DNA of 64,000 nt from Pocillopora verrucosa. Its lineage: Eukaryota > Cnidaria > Anthozoa > Scleractinia > Pocilloporidae. Made by a program: the position numbers and the translations under genes. The notes beneath the pieces were generated by a model, which saw only the letters and a list, made by a program, of their open reading frames with translations, made no database searches and was not told the DNA's origin. This document shows positions 1-13,807 of this stretch, in pieces. The stretch is taken from contig NC_089312.1 of the NCBI RefSeq assembly GCF_036669915.1, positions 26,770,056 through 26,834,055 on the forward strand, given 5' to 3'. The number at the start of each line of letters is the position of its first letter. Positions within the stretch are counted from its first letter, which is position 1.

Positions 1-1000
1 ATTACACTCAGTAACCATGAAGCGTACTCATTTCGCGACATTTTAATTCTAATACACTTATTACATTTTTAAATTAAGGTTTTGTTGATGCCTTATACCA
101 AGCTAATGGCAATCGAGAGATAATTGAATTTCCTCGCAAGGTAGACCAGGAGTAGACCTAAATTGTAATGAGACAAATATGAGGGTTGATACCTGACTCC
201 CAGGGGCAGTCATTTTATCATCATCATCATTATTATTATATGATTATTGACTGTTTTTTCCTGTATGATATTTTGGCAATATTTGTCATAAGGTTTGTTT
301 TGTTTCGATCGTTTCATTTTGGTTGTTTCAGTGGTTTTGCTTGTTTTGCTTGTTTCATTTCATTTTGCTGTTTCAAGTTTTAGTACATGCCCAACATTAG
401 GAGTTGAGTGTGGTGAAAAAGGGACACTTGCAGTACTCTTTTAGTCATTTACTTCTGTGATTTAAAAAACTTCGTCATTTCAAATGGAAGTAAAAATTTA
501 CAGACTTTGTGTTAAAAATGATAACTTAATGATAACTCTAAGTTACTCTCAATTACTAACTACTCTGAGACAGAGCTCCTCACCTCTAAGAACATAACCC
601 AGATATTTGACAAGTTTTCAAGAAATGCAAGAAATGGAGATTATAATAAAATGCTTCGTAAAGGAGACTTCAAGACTCATTGTTAAGGGTGACAGGATGT
701 GCAGATCATAGTGAAAGGGTTAAACTCCCTTAGGTTTTTCTGGGTAGTTTGATTCTCATCCCTTAAATTTTAATTTTTTTATCAGGAATTCTTGATACTG
801 TAGACATTATTTTACAATTAGGAAACACAGACAAAACAGCACAATTGTTTAAAGGTTGAGGACCACCAGTGTCATGCTTAGGCACAGCAACAATTACTTA
901 AATGATATTCCAAAACCTATTCACCTGTGTATTTAAGAACAATGCTATGCTCATAACTTTTTTTACTTATGCTGTATTAAAAGTGACTTTTATATTATAG
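1..1000 (+). other. intronic sequence upstream of MS4A-like copy 1
   Basis: No coding exon is visible here. From about position 590 the sequence is clearly homologous to about 16400-16804, which is intron 1 of the second MS4A-like copy, so this stretch is read as intron 1 of copy 1. The stretch 1-590 has no counterpart in copy 2 and shows only T-rich sequence and a short CAT-repeat tract near 220-235. Exon 1 of copy 1 is expected upstream of the window. Confidence 0.6.
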
Positions 1001-3369
<2,369 letters not shown>

Positions 3370-4240
3370 ACTGTCATCACAGTTTATTACATTAGTTTGA
3401 TATTTCCTTTTTTCTAGGTTAAATTTGTTGTAAGTTTCAGTGCATAGTTGGCATTTAACTCAGTGTGCAGTCATAAACTAAAGAATTAGAGCCCTTTGTT
3501 ATCTTTTCACAAAGAAAAATTGATTCAAAATATTTTTTTATGAAGAATGATTCCAGTTTGTTATGGCAGACGGATATTTTCCTCTCCATTGTTTATGATT
3601 TAGCAAAGAAGGCTTTGTTTATTAATGTATGTGATATGTGACTGTATTTAACAGAGTTGCTTTTTGGTAAAAAAGCTGAAAAACTTCCTTTAGCAATTAA
3701 ATTTCTAAGCATTCTTTTAGACACTAGCCTGTCAGATAGGTTTCATTTTATGTTAATAATTTTTTTATAATAGGTTATATAGAGGAGACCAATTGATAGC
3801 TTTGTCCATGACATATATAAAAATTAAGCATTTATTTAGGATCTAGAGTTGCTCTTCAGAAGAGTGTTCTCTTTGTTTAGAAAATTGCTACTGTACTTGA
3901 TGCAGGTTAGTTAAGAATTGAACAAGTGAGGATGAGTGCAGTTTAAATTGTTGCCAGTATTTTTTACCACCTAGAGAAAGAAACGGCAATCATTTTAAAA
4001 GTATTCTGATAACTTAATTATATTTCATTTCGTTAAGAGTAGGCCTGTATGGTGTAGCATTTTATAGATTTAAGTTATATACTACCAAAGGTAGTTTTTG
4101 TATCGGTTTTTTGTGTTAGGTTTTAAATTTAGCCTATATGCCATGTATTTTAGTATATTATACCAAAGTCAGCTTGTTGCAATACTCGATGCAGTGGTGA
4201 TAAAAGTTTAATAAATTGTTTTGTCATCCCATGTCAGACA
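3370..4240 (+). other. 3' UTR of MS4A-like copy 1 with AATAAA
   Basis: This stretch aligns along its length with the sequence after the stop of copy 2 (20643-21565). It ends with AATAAA at 4210-4215, matched by AATAAA at 21539-21544. The shared signal and the end of homology just after it make this the likely 3' UTR of about 0.85 kb. Confidence 0.6.
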
Positions 4241-5371
4241 TTTTGTGAGGAGAATCATAAGTAAGTTCTTGGGAGTGAAAGGGTTTCTTGAAGAGGGGTT
4301 AATGTTTGTGCTCTCAATATCTTCCTGGCTGCCACCAGTGGTTATCGCAATCATGCAATCTCTTGTAGGTATTTTGGTAAACATATAATTTAAATTTTCC
4401 TCCTACCTTATTTTGATGAGCTACTTTGTTTGGTTTATCACATTGATATTTTGGGAATACACACATACTTTGTTTTAGTAGCATACAATGAACAGGGTTG
4501 GACACCTGCTCAGCTGTGTTACAAGCCACCAGACTAGCAATTTCTGAAATTTATTTGCCTGAAAAGGAACTTTGTTGCCCAGGTCAGCTTTCTTCTTGGG
4601 GTCTATTTTATCCTTATTTACATTGCCTTACATGAAAAGGAAAACCCTTAGGGTTTAATTTCAAAATGAAATACAACTGTTTTGTTTAATTTGTATTGCT
4701 TGTGAAAACATTTCCTTTGAAATATTGATGTTAGCAGCTCTTGATGGTCCTCTTCTTGGTCTCTCAACTTATTGTCATTCTCCAACTCATCATAAGAATA
4801 ATAGTCAGACAGATCTCCATGATCAGCCACAGCATTAAGTTGATCGAACTCCATTCTTCCATTCATTCACTTGTATTCTGTTCTTGTAACAGGGCATAAG
4901 TAATAAAGACGGCAAGAAATCACCATGGACACACATTGCAAAATACAAGCTAATGGTGGAACAAGAAATAGCTAAACTTGATGGGCATGAAATAATTGAT
5001 GGAAAATTGAAACTAGCTTTGAATATGATTTTTGTGGTTCAATTTATTCCCTCAGTCCCCTTTCATATACATATACTTTTAGTTTCCCTGTGTTTTACCT
5101 CGTACTTATGGCTGGTGACCAGTTTGAAACACGGAACACAAAGAGAAAACTAAGGGAAACTTTAAGGTTTTGATGGCACTAAGTGATCTACTTTTTGACT
5201 TTTTAGATTAAAGTTTATCACTGCTAGACCTACAATTATTTATGGAAAAGCTGACAGGCAAGGACTGAATGAGTAATTAAAAGTAGCACAGTTGACTGTC
5301 AATGAAGACATCTATCAAACACAGACAGTCACTTCTAAGAAGTATTATATTAAGAACCCATGTAAGCCATG
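4241..5371. other. stretch with two coding-like fragments of uncertain status
   Basis: Two pieces read like protein. On the minus strand 4648-4866 encodes 72 residues rich in Asp/Glu (for example DLSDYYSYDELEND), starting with Met. On the plus strand, after a TGTAACAG acceptor-like site near 4893, an open frame to about 5150 starts GISNKDGKKSPWTHIAKYK and carries a KLDGHEIIDGKLKLAL stretch before turning hydrophobic and low in coding character. Neither is recognised and no complete exon structure could be built. They may be exons of an unknown gene or remnants of a transposed one. Confidence 0.25.
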
Positions 5372-5837
5372 GATGTTAGATACTGTGTGTGCTACCGACC
5401 ATTTACAAAACGTAAACAATCTAGGACATCAAAGTTAGTACCTTTCTGATAGACTATCTTAAGAAAGATTTCAGAATATAGGCCAATATAAATTGATATG
5501 TGTCCTAATAGGCTGTTAGTACTAAGAACTTGTAGGCTGTTTTGGTCTGTAACCCCCTCTAAATGTCTTTAAAAAGTGATGCACTAAACAAATAAAGTGT
5601 TTTTGATGTTAGATACTATGTGTGCTACCGACCATTTACAAAACGTAAACAATCTAGGACATCAAAGTTAGTACCTTTCTGATAGACTATCTTAAGAAAG
5701 ATTTCAGAATATAGGCCAATGTAAATTGATATGTGTCCTAATAGGCTGTTAGTACTAAGAACTTTTAGGCTGTTTTGGTCTGTAACCCCCTCTAAATGTC
5801 TTTAAAAAGTGATGCACTAAACAAATAAAGTGTTTTA
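5372..5837 (+). repeat. 233-bp tandem duplication
   Basis: The unit starting GATGTTAGATACT at 5372 is repeated almost perfectly from 5605 (offset 233 bases). Both copies contain GTGCTACCGACCATTTAC and end in an AATAAAGTGTTTT segment. The copies differ by only a few substitutions, so the duplication is recent. Confidence 0.9.
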
Positions 5838-5978
5838 TTTTTCGTTTTTCTGTCATTTCCTAGTTTTTAAATTTTAATTTTGGGAAGCGAGCTGCTTGTT
5901 CATAACTGCTACGCCCTTCCCTGCATTTATAGTGCTACTACGAATTTCAGCTTTGGTTTGCCTCATTTCTTTCAATAG

Positions 5979-6690
5979 GAACTTCATTATGATAATCACT
6001 TGTTCGTTAACGGATCAAAGATTGAAGAATCGGGTTTTAGCTACAATTATCTCGAACTTACAGCGGAAGTGCTTAGAGAGGTAAGTTTTTTTTTTGCTAG
6101 TCATTTGTTCTCTTTTTGAGCGTCGTGTACATAGTTCTCGCTCTCTGAAGTTGACGTCTGGCGAGTGTAACTGAAGGGGTGTAGAAATTGCACCAATCCG
6201 AAGAAAATCTTGGTGTACAGTTCTATCTCGAAATGTCAGTTCTTGAGGAAGGCTTAGCCGAGGTTTGTCAATTAAATGTCAATTATGTACGACTGGTACC
6301 GCGGTAATAGTGAATCGTGTTACCTCAGAAGCGCGTTTTCCAGTGAAAGAATGCTACCCTTCAGTAAACAAATGTATCGAGAAACGCCAACCGCAAGCAA
6401 ATACAATCTAGACGAGAATGCTTACGACAAAAAGATGCGCAGAGAAATGCTAACTGAAAACAAATTAGTATTAGCAAATATGTACAGCGGTTCTTCGGAG
6501 ACACTTTGTAAAGCCAACATCTCGGCAAGGAGAACCAAGCCCCGGTTTCTTTCGATAACATATGATATTAAACATTTTGCTGCGTGTCAGTTCTGTTGGA
6601 GTGTTAATTCAAACTAATTTTTCTTTGTAGATTCTTGATGACCATGTTGAAACAGGGTTATTTCCACCTTCGCTGGTCCATGCAAGATGA
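5979..6690 (+). CDS. last two exons of an unidentified protein-coding gene or fragment
   Basis: Two exons fit together. Exon 5979-6080 is flanked by TTCTTTCAATAG and GTAAGT, is exactly 34 codons, and reads ELHYDNHLFVNGSKIEESGF then SYNYLELTAEVLRE. Exon 6631-6690 follows TTTCTTTGTAG and reads ILDDHVETGLFPPSLVHAR before a TGA. The joined frame is open and has the composition of a real C-terminus (alternating charged and hydrophobic residues ending in an amphipathic helix). Residues resembling 'vdnskieesGFsYny' are faintly like the C-terminal end of extended NAD-binding epimerase/dehydratase proteins, but this is a weak impression. No upstream exon was found in the window, so this may be a severed 3' end of a gene. 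Confidence 0.5.
6081..6630 (+). other. intron between the two exons of the unidentified gene
   Basis: Starts GTAAGT after 6080 and ends TTTCTTTGTAG at 6630. It contains a 113-residue open frame (6276-6617) that runs straight into the polypyrimidine tract and lacks recognisable domains. It is regarded as chance. Confidence 0.45.
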
Positions 6691-6931
6691 TGACGACATG
6701 ATGGCTATTCGCTAAATTATATTTTTCTTCATGCGACTTCTGATTATCCAGAGGGAAACCTAGAAAAAAAAGATTATTTGAATCCCAATAACCTCGCTAG
6801 GGAATCTGATGTTGATGCCAACTAACTAATAACTAAAGGTTCTTCCCCTGAATCGAGAATGCCTTTACCTAACATGAAAGAGTGTCATTGGCGGCAAATC
6901 TTCTTTTGCCGCGATGTTTCGAGAATTCAGC

Positions 6932-7087
6932 GGCGGATCTAGGGGAGGGGCCCGGGCCCCCTCCCTCCCCCTCCTCTATATTTTGGGTTATAAAAAAAAA
7001 TCGCAGCAGGAAAAAAAGCCGGCAAGGCAAGCGACAAAAAACGCCCTCCCCCCCCCCCCCCCCCCTATGTCAAGGTCTGGGTCCGCC
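6932..7087. mobile_element. short C-rich MITE-like element with GGCGGAYC ends
   Basis: Begins GGCGGATCTAGGGGAGGGGC and ends TGGGTCCGCC, giving imperfect inverted termini (GGCGGATCTAGG against GGCGGACCCAGA). The interior is a purine-rich A tract plus a C homopolymer around 7042-7063. This is the layout of a small non-autonomous DNA element. No clear target-site duplication was found. Confidence 0.5.
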
Positions 7088-7752
7088 AATGTAATTGACT
7101 AGTCAAAAAAAATTTTGTGACCACAACCCGTAGAAATCTGGTTCGAGATAACTGTGTTACTGTGTATATTGTGAATATGAAAGTGATCCTCGCAGTAATG
7201 TACACTACTTAAACACAGGCGGTGTGCCCACTCTGATTGCGTTGCATCATGGTCGTAAAACGAAAAGCGAGTCATTTGCATCCTGTCGCGGTCGAGTGAA
7301 CATCTCTTGTGGCAGCGAGATAGCGGGATTCGCGAAAGGAGAAGCCTTACGCCTCCTAAGACCAAATTCGTTACGCTCAACGTACAGTTTCAAATATGCT
7401 TAAAGAATAAAGAATACCGAGAATAAGGTTTTGAGAAGCGTATCTCTGGAGTTATTTTATGCGGGAGAGACAGTATACCTGAAAACGAAAAAAATAGCGC
7501 ACACAGATAAAAATATTACCTTTGGTAACACAATCTAATCCGGCTTTGACAATCCTCAAGGAGACCAAGAACACACAGATGGAGAAATGACACCTGAAAA
7601 CTAACCTTTACTATCACATCGCGAACGAAAGTCATCAAAAGATATCCTAATAACAGCTTAGCTTTCAGGTCAGAAGATTTAAAAGCACAAGCGAATGGCA
7701 GGAGTCGCACAAGCCTATCAACACCTTTTAACCATCGACTGCCTTCTGCTTT

Positions 7753-8892
7753 CCGGTGTCACAGCGAATTTGGACCCCTTCGCAGATTTGGACCCCCTCA
7801 CCAGACTTTCCTTTTAAGCATCCTTTGTATCATATTTAGTTACTAATTCTATTTGCAAGCTTTTTGTCTATGTTCTTTTCAATCGCAACACAACATCAAT
7901 AAAGGTAAAAAAAAAAACAACACAGCAATTTCGTTCCAATTCTACCGCATTTATTATAGCGAGTCATACATATATGTATATGCAAGAATTAGATGTGAAC
8001 AAACTACTGCATTTGAACCATTGAAATTGTTACAATAAATCTTTGCTTCTTCTGATGCGAATCAACATTGACACGAAACGTCATAAAAATAGTAGACTAT
8101 TGCGTCCTGTCACAAAAATAACTCAGTCTGATTTTCTAAAATAATAACATTAAACAGTTTCTGAACAAGAACGAAGAAACTACTCCTACTACAAGTCGTT
8201 CGCAAAGCCTATGATAAGTAAAAATGTTTCTATTCTGAACTATTGGAACTCTCAGCTTAATTTCAGATGCAAATCAACATTAATGTCCACGTCTTATCAA
8301 AAGTGGAAACTATTACATCGAACTCAATCTTATTTTCTAATTTTAACGATTATTAACTGATGAGAGATCCGAAATAACACCTTAACAATTACGAAGACGT
8401 CTAGAGTCTGGCGATCTGCAGACAATGCAGAGCCACTCGTCCTCCGGGGCAGTCTTAAATCCCTCGCAGCTCATGTGTAACCATTCCTCGCACAACTCGC
8501 ACTGTACCATGTCGTCCCAACACTGGGGCATTGAACAATGACAAAATAAGTTAGTGTCACAAATTTTTCTCTTATTGAATCCAGCGGTGTTCGGCTATCA
8601 CGGAAAAGGTTCAGAAACGACCTTTCTCCAGACATTAAACTAAATTGTTGCCCATTTTCCCTTGGTCAAAAGAAACATTCGACGGGATGCCAGTTCGTAT
8701 GCATTAACGATACGCATGTACTGAATTAAAACATACTTTAGTACGCACTGGAACGTAAAGTATCATCCATGTTTACTAGAACGATAAGGATGATGTTTTC
8801 ACTCAGTTTTGTTGGGGGGTCCAAATCCGCGGAGGGGGTCCATATCCGTTAGCAGATTTGGACCGGGGGATCCAAATCCGCTAGGACACCGG
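7753..8892. mobile_element. 1.14-kb terminal-inverted-repeat DNA transposon remnant
   Basis: The left end CCGGTGTCACAGCGAATTTG and the right end, complemented CCGGTGTCCTAGCGGATTTG, form inverted termini. Subterminal GATTTGGACC/GGTCCAAATCC motifs recur in both orientations (about 7770-7795 and 8818-8880). The interior carries a PHD-finger coding remnant on the minus strand (8382-8594) but no transposase core. No unambiguous target-site duplication is visible (left flank CTGCTTT, right flank CTTACCT). Superfamily not assigned. Confidence 0.7.
8382..8594 (-). pseudogene. PHD-finger C-terminal fragment inside the TIR element
   Basis: The minus frame, bounded upstream by an in-frame stop, encodes 70 residues ending at TAA (8382-8384). 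It contains CHCSMPQCWDDMVQC, then ELCEEWLHMSCEGF, then EWLCIVC, a Cys-His-Cys zinc-ligand series matching a PHD finger (the W two residues before the last Cys pair is typical). PHD fingers bind histone tails. They are also found attached to transposon proteins, and the location between inverted termini favours that origin. There is no start codon or catalytic part in this frame, so it is a truncated exon or decayed gene. Confidence 0.65.
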
Positions 8893-9688
8893 CTTACCTG
8901 GCGTGTCGCCGTGTGCATTGTAGAGTTATTTATTGGTCAAGTGACTCCTTTAGTTACTCTAATTCATCTCTCCTTCATTCAGTGATCAAGATAGTAGATT
9001 TACCATACAATACTCGCCATTAGTAAATTTCCTTTTACTGAGGAAAGTAGATTTACAACACAATTGAGTATACGATAGTAACGCTGTGTAAGGCAACAGT
9101 AGGCCTCTTATAGGCTATAATCGGTCTCAAACACTATCGCTTTAAGTGCGAGAAACACACGTACTGTTGGAGGGCGTTTGAGAGCGTTTGGTCAGAGCTG
9201 TTGAAGAAGGATCAAAGCGGCAGTCCAAATCTTTGAAAGGCTCCAAACTACGACATACATCAACTTTAACCTTCTCGAAAACGATGCATGATGCGACTAT
9301 GAGTATGAATACTCAAGACGAGATTCTAGTCCATCGCAGGTTACTCTTACCTCTCTTCCCTCTTCCCAGCGTTTTTTCAGTCTTCATTCCCCTGAGTGAA
9401 GCATGACTCAGAAAAGATGATAGAATCGCAATCAACCGCGATTTTTACTACAGTTCAGATTCGTATATACTTACAAGATATTTACTATCAAGGAGACTCC
9501 TGATCTCCCGGAAATTTTTTTCCGTGCATTGTGGTTTTTCATTTCTGCCATCTTACCATTCCATCCATGGAGTCGTCCAAAGAATTTTATCTCAAAAGCA
9601 CGCATCTTCTGTTCACATTGAAGGTGATGGAGGGCTCAAATGATTTAAAGAATTACCTATAACGGTTCGTGTGATCACGTGTTCTTGA
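8893..9688. other. gene-free stretch
   Basis: No exon with acceptable splice sites or protein-like composition was found. The longest frame (9188-9406) lacks recognisable features. Confidence 0.5.
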
Positions 9689-9776
9689 CTAGACCCTGTG
9701 AGCAGGGTAACTGGGATACCTGGATGGTACTGGATCCTTGGAATCAAGTGTAGTGATACTACGGGTGTCGGACTAG
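9689..9776. repeat. 88-bp CTAG-bounded repeat, copy 1
   Basis: The block starting CTAGACCCTGTGAGCAGGGT and ending GTCGGACTAG recurs at 11979-12066 with about three differences. It contains a small stem (ACCCTG TGAG CAGGGT). Its second copy sits exactly at the head of the second 1.8-kb repeat unit. Confidence 0.85.
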
Positions 9777-9787
9777 TTGCCCCCGCA

Positions 9788-9817
9788 GGGTTTTTGGCCC
9801 CAGAGGGCCAAAAACCC
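9788..9817. repeat. perfect 13-bp hairpin
   Basis: GGGTTTTTGGCCC, a four-base CAGA loop, then GGGCCAAAAACCC: an uninterrupted 13-bp stem. It lies just downstream of the 88-bp repeat. Probably part of a mobile or foldback element; no function is evident. Confidence 0.8.
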
Positions 9818-9846
9818 GAGGAGGCACCTTAGGACTCCCCGCGTAA

Positions 9847-10143
9847 TATAGAGGAAGACTCGAGAAGAGGGAATGTGGGTATTTTCGGTAGATCATAACC
9901 AGAAAAAATCTCGATTTGATCGCTTGCACGGCCGCAAGGTATCAACGTTTTTCCCGCAAATGGTCATGGGCTGCCAGTAAAAAGACACGCGCGCGAGGAC
10001 TTTTGACACGAGATTTGTCCTAGTATAGAGGAAGACTGGAGAAGAGAGAATGTAGGTGTTTTCGGTTGATCGTAACCAAAAAAAATCTCGATTTGATCGC
10101 TTGCACGGCCGCAAGGTATCAACGTTTTTCCCGCAAATGGTCA
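9847..10143. repeat. tandem repeat, offset 177 bp
   Basis: TATAGAGGAAGACT and the following roughly 120 bases occur at 9847 and again at 10024, each ending in TTTTTCCCGCAAATGGTCAT. The 83-residue minus frame across them is a by-product and contains the same peptide at both ends. Confidence 0.85.
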
Positions 10144-11254
10144 TAACTACACAACTGTAAACAACAAGCCCAACTCAAAAAAAAAAAAAGAAAATGGTAC
10201 TGTAGGGCGGGGGCAGCTCTAGTGAGAACTATAACTAGTATACTGAAATAGTGCGCTCAAGTCTGGCCAAGGGCATACACCAATTTCAAAACATAGGCAT
10301 GCTATGCGTGCAAGAGTTCCTTTTTTGTAGGGTGGGTGGATTACTTGAAACATTGTGAGTGATGTCTACATTCTTACAAAAGGAGAAAAGAATATTAATG
10401 TGGGAAAGAACGAAAATGTCAAATTACCTCACTCACAGGTATTTTGTGGTAGATTATGTATGTTTTGCGAATAAATGTAACCAAAAATAAACTGTATTGG
10501 TGCCACGGATACCTGTTAGTACAAAATGCAGACAGCAGACTGCAGACCGGATACAAAATATAGACTGCAGACTGCAGAGTGGGTACAAAATGTAGACTAA
10601 GAATCTGAAGAGTTTTTACGTCTGGTATATAATAACATGTCATATTACAGCTCACCGAGCGTCACGCAATCGCTCTTCTGCGATCCGCCTTCACGATTAT
10701 TTGCAGTATTGAGGAATATTCCTGGCCCATTTCTTGATGAAAATCGATCGCAATATTATTTCAAGCCTTCAATATAGTCTTCTTACTTTGCGTGCGAGTT
10801 GGTTGGTGTGATGTCTGTACAGATTTTATCAACGTAATAAAAGTAGATGATGTGAACAACAGTGATGGTAAAGCAAGCTTAAAACGGCAGAAATCGCCAG
10901 AAAATACAACGGATACACAGGGTATGATTAATTTTTATTGACTTTACGAGAAAAATGTTCATATTTCGAAATATGAATCGTTGTAAATCGACCATACTTC
11001 GTTCTCTGTACTATTCCTTATAACGTGCAGTTCCTCTCGTAACTTAACACCGAGTCACACAACGCGTGACGCGTTCATAAATTAATCGTTGGCTTTTTAC
11101 CGAGACGTGAGCTTGGGCCGCTTGTGACAAGACAATGGCGTAAACAATATTTAACATAACAACATTATACACAAAAAAACACAGGGTTCTGGATCACATA
11201 TTTATTAAAAAAGAATATCCATACAACTACAATGAAAACAAACGTAAGATTCAC

Positions 11255-11413
11255 CTTTCTGATCGTGAAATTAATACCATTCGTACTGTTATCGTAGCTA
11301 CGTTCCTTGCCATCAAGTGAATCCAACATGTCGTCTTTCTTCACAAGCAGTTTGCATCCCTTATAGCTATGTTCTTCAGTCTCACGGTAGTAGCGTTGTT
11401 CAATAGATTGCAT
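11255..11413 (-). CDS. possible short coding exon in repeat unit A
   Basis: The minus strand starts with ATG and runs 53 codons (MQSIEQRYYRETEEHSYKGC and on to a GINFTIRK end), followed by a donor-like AAG|GTGAAT. The same exon in unit B starts MQSTEQHYYCETEERDSNGC and stays open. Differences are mostly amino-acid changes without frame damage, so the frame may be or have been coding. No partner exon was identified and the protein is not recognised. Confidence 0.3.
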
Positions 11414-11781
11414 AGAGTATATGCAGTTTGGTTTCAGATTTCAGATTTTGCTTTTTACAACAAGTGAACGTTTTTCAACTAAGACATTGGCATACTTAGC
11501 ATACAAGGCATTCAAGGCTTTCATGGCTTTCAAGCGTTCGTGACTCAATCCGTTCCAAAATTACCGCTCAATAACATCTTTCAGTGTGGATTAGCCGCGA
11601 TTAATACGATTTGTATATGCGTCTGTAAGTATTTTGCGCGTTTCCGCTATAATGCTCCAGGAGATCGCAATCCAAATACGTTGAAATATAAGACAACTGA
11701 CCAAAGAGTTTTATAAGCAAAATCTCGTGTTTGTCATGTGACCCGGCCCTGTCTGTGCATGACAAGGTCAATCATCATCAA

Positions 11782-11911
11782 GATAACACGCGTGATCAGC
11801 ATGTGAACACCTCATTGGATCACAGTTAGTTGTCATGGTGTTGAGGGATAACACGCGTGATCAGTATGTGAACACCTCATTGGATCACAGTTAGTTGTCA
11901 TGGTGTTGAGG
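11782..11911. repeat. 65-bp tandem duplication inside unit A
   Basis: GATAACACGCGTGATCAG and the next 47 bases occur at 11782 and again at 11847. Unit B has this segment once, so the duplication postdates the 1.8-kb duplication or was lost in unit B. Confidence 0.9.
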
Positions 11912-11978
11912 GCCCAATGACCTCTGGGTACTATTGCGCAATTTTTCCATTTTGTGGCGGAGGAAAAAAAAAAAAAAA

Positions 11979-12066
11979 CTAGACCCTGTGAGCAGGGTAA
12001 CTGGGATACCTGGAAGGTACTGGATCCGTGGAATCAAGTGTAGTGATACTACGCGTGTCGGACTAG
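11979..12066. repeat. 88-bp CTAG-bounded repeat, copy 2
   Basis: Second copy of the block at 9689-9776, preceded by a poly(A) run (about 11963-11978) and leading directly into unit B of the 1.8-kb repeat. Confidence 0.85.
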
Positions 12067-13783
12067 TATACTGAAATAGTGAGCTCAAGTCTGGCCAAGG
12101 GCATACACCTGTCTCAAAACATAGGCATGCTATGCATGCAAGAGTTATTTTTTCTAGGGTGGGTGGATTACTTGAAACATTGTAAGTGGTCAACATTCTT
12201 ACAAAAGGAAAGAAGATTATTAACGCGGGAAAGAATGAAAATGTCGAATTACCTCACACACAGGTATTTTGTGGTAGATTATGTGTGTTGTGCGAATAAA
12301 TGTAACCAAAAATAAACTGTATTTGTGCCACGGATACCTGTTAGTACAAAATGTAGACAGCAGACTGCAGACCGGATACAAAATATAGACTGCAGAGTGG
12401 GTAAAAAATGCAGACTGAGAATCTGAAGAGTTTTCACGTCTGGTATATAATAACATGTCATCTTACAGCATACCGAGCGTCACGCAATCGCTTTTCCGCG
12501 ATCAGCCTTCACGATTATTTGCACTATTGTGGAAAATTCCTGGCCCATTTCTTGATGAAAATCGATCGTAATATAATTTCAAGCCTTCAACATAGTCTTC
12601 TTACTTTGCGCGCGAGTTGGTTGATGTGATGTCAATACAGATTTTACCAATGTAATAAAAGTAGATGACGTGAATAATGGTGATGGTAAAGCAAGCTTAA
12701 AACGGCAACAATCGCCAAAACTACAACGGATACACAGGGTATGAGTAAGTTTTATTGATTTTTCGAGAAAAATATCCATATTTCGAAATATTTATCGTTG
12801 TAAATCGACCATATTTCGTTCCCTATACTATTCCTTATAACGTGTTCAAATTTTCAACGGTTCCTAGAATAACTTACTCTGAGTCACACAACGCGTGACG
12901 CGTTCGTGAATTAATCGTTGGCTCTTTCTCGAAACGTGACCTTGGGTCGCCTGTGACAAGACAATTGCGTAAACAATACTTGACATAATAACATTATACA
13001 CAAAAAACACGGGATTTTGGATCATGTATTTATTAAAAAAGAATATCCATACAACTACAATGAAAACAAACATAAGATTCACCTTTTTGATCGTGAAATT
13101 AATACCATTCGCACTGTTATCGTATTTTTTTTTATCGTGAAATTAATACCATTCGCACTGTTATCGTAGCTACGTTCCCTGGCATCAAGTGAATCCAACA
13201 TGGCGTCTTTCTTCACTAGCAGTTTGCATCCATTTGAATCTCGTTCTTCAGTCTCACAGTAGTAGTGTTGTTCAGTAGATTGCATAGAGTATATGCAGTT
13301 TGGTTTCAGATTTCAGATTTTGCTTTTTACAACGAGTTTACGTTTTCAACTAAGACATTGGCATACTTGGCATACAAGACATACAGGGCATTCAATGCTT
13401 TCATGGCTTTCAAGCGTTCACGATTCTGTCCGATCCAAAATTACCGCTCAATAACATCTTTTTGTGTGGATTGGCCGCGAACAATACGACTTGTGTATGC
13501 GTCTATAAGTATTTTGAGCGTCTGCCCCATAATGCTCCAGATGATCGTAATCTAATTACGTTGAAATACAAAACGACTGACAAGATAGTTTTATGGGCAA
13601 AAATCTCGTGTTCGTCATGTGACCCGGCCCTGTCCGTGCATGACAACGTCAATCATCATCAAGAGAGCACGCGTGATCAGCATGTAAACACCTCATTGGA
13701 TCACAGTTAGTTGTCATGGTGTTGAGGGCCCAATGACCTCTGGGTACTATTGCGCAATTTTTCCATTTTGTGGCGGAGGAAAA
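12063..13783. repeat. 1.83-kb tandem repeat, unit B
   Basis: Homologue of 10235-11963. It contains an extra 44-bp tandem duplication near 13090-13177 (ATCGTGAAATTAATACC twice) absent from unit A. It is followed by an A-rich tract and the 55-bp tandem repeat just upstream of MS4A-like copy 2. Confidence 0.9.
13079..13285 (-). CDS. possible short coding exon in repeat unit B
   Basis: Paralogue of the minus-strand exon at 11255-11413. It starts MQSTEQHYYCETEERDSNGC, keeps the KLLVKKDAMLDSLD core, and then reads through the 44-bp duplication to a stop. Whether either copy is expressed cannot be judged from sequence. Confidence 0.25.
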   Translation of the reverse strand: MQSTEQHYYCETEERDSNGCKLLVKKDAMLDSLDARERSYDNSANGINFTIKKNTITVRMVLISRSKR

Positions 13784-13807
13784 AAACAACAAAAAAAAAA
13801 AAAAGAC

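Larger units (their letters stand above)
10235..11963. repeat. 1.83-kb tandem repeat, unit A
   Basis: From CTAGTATACTGAAATAG (10235) to TTTTGTGGCGGAGG (about 11963) the sequence matches unit B (12063-13783) at an offset of about 1828 bases, with scattered substitutions and small indels. It carries a minisatellite of CAGACTGCAGAC / TACAAAATGTAGACT words near 10527-10605 and its own internal 65-bp duplication (11782-11911). A small open frame on the minus strand is shared by both units. Confidence 0.9.

Noticed and set aside
6882..7102. Pro-rich frames across the poly(C) tract
   Set aside because: Produced by the C homopolymer within the MITE-like element.
9893..10144. 83-residue minus-strand frame with the same peptide at both ends
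   Set aside because: It is produced by the 177-bp-offset tandem repeat; no start context, domain or splice signals.
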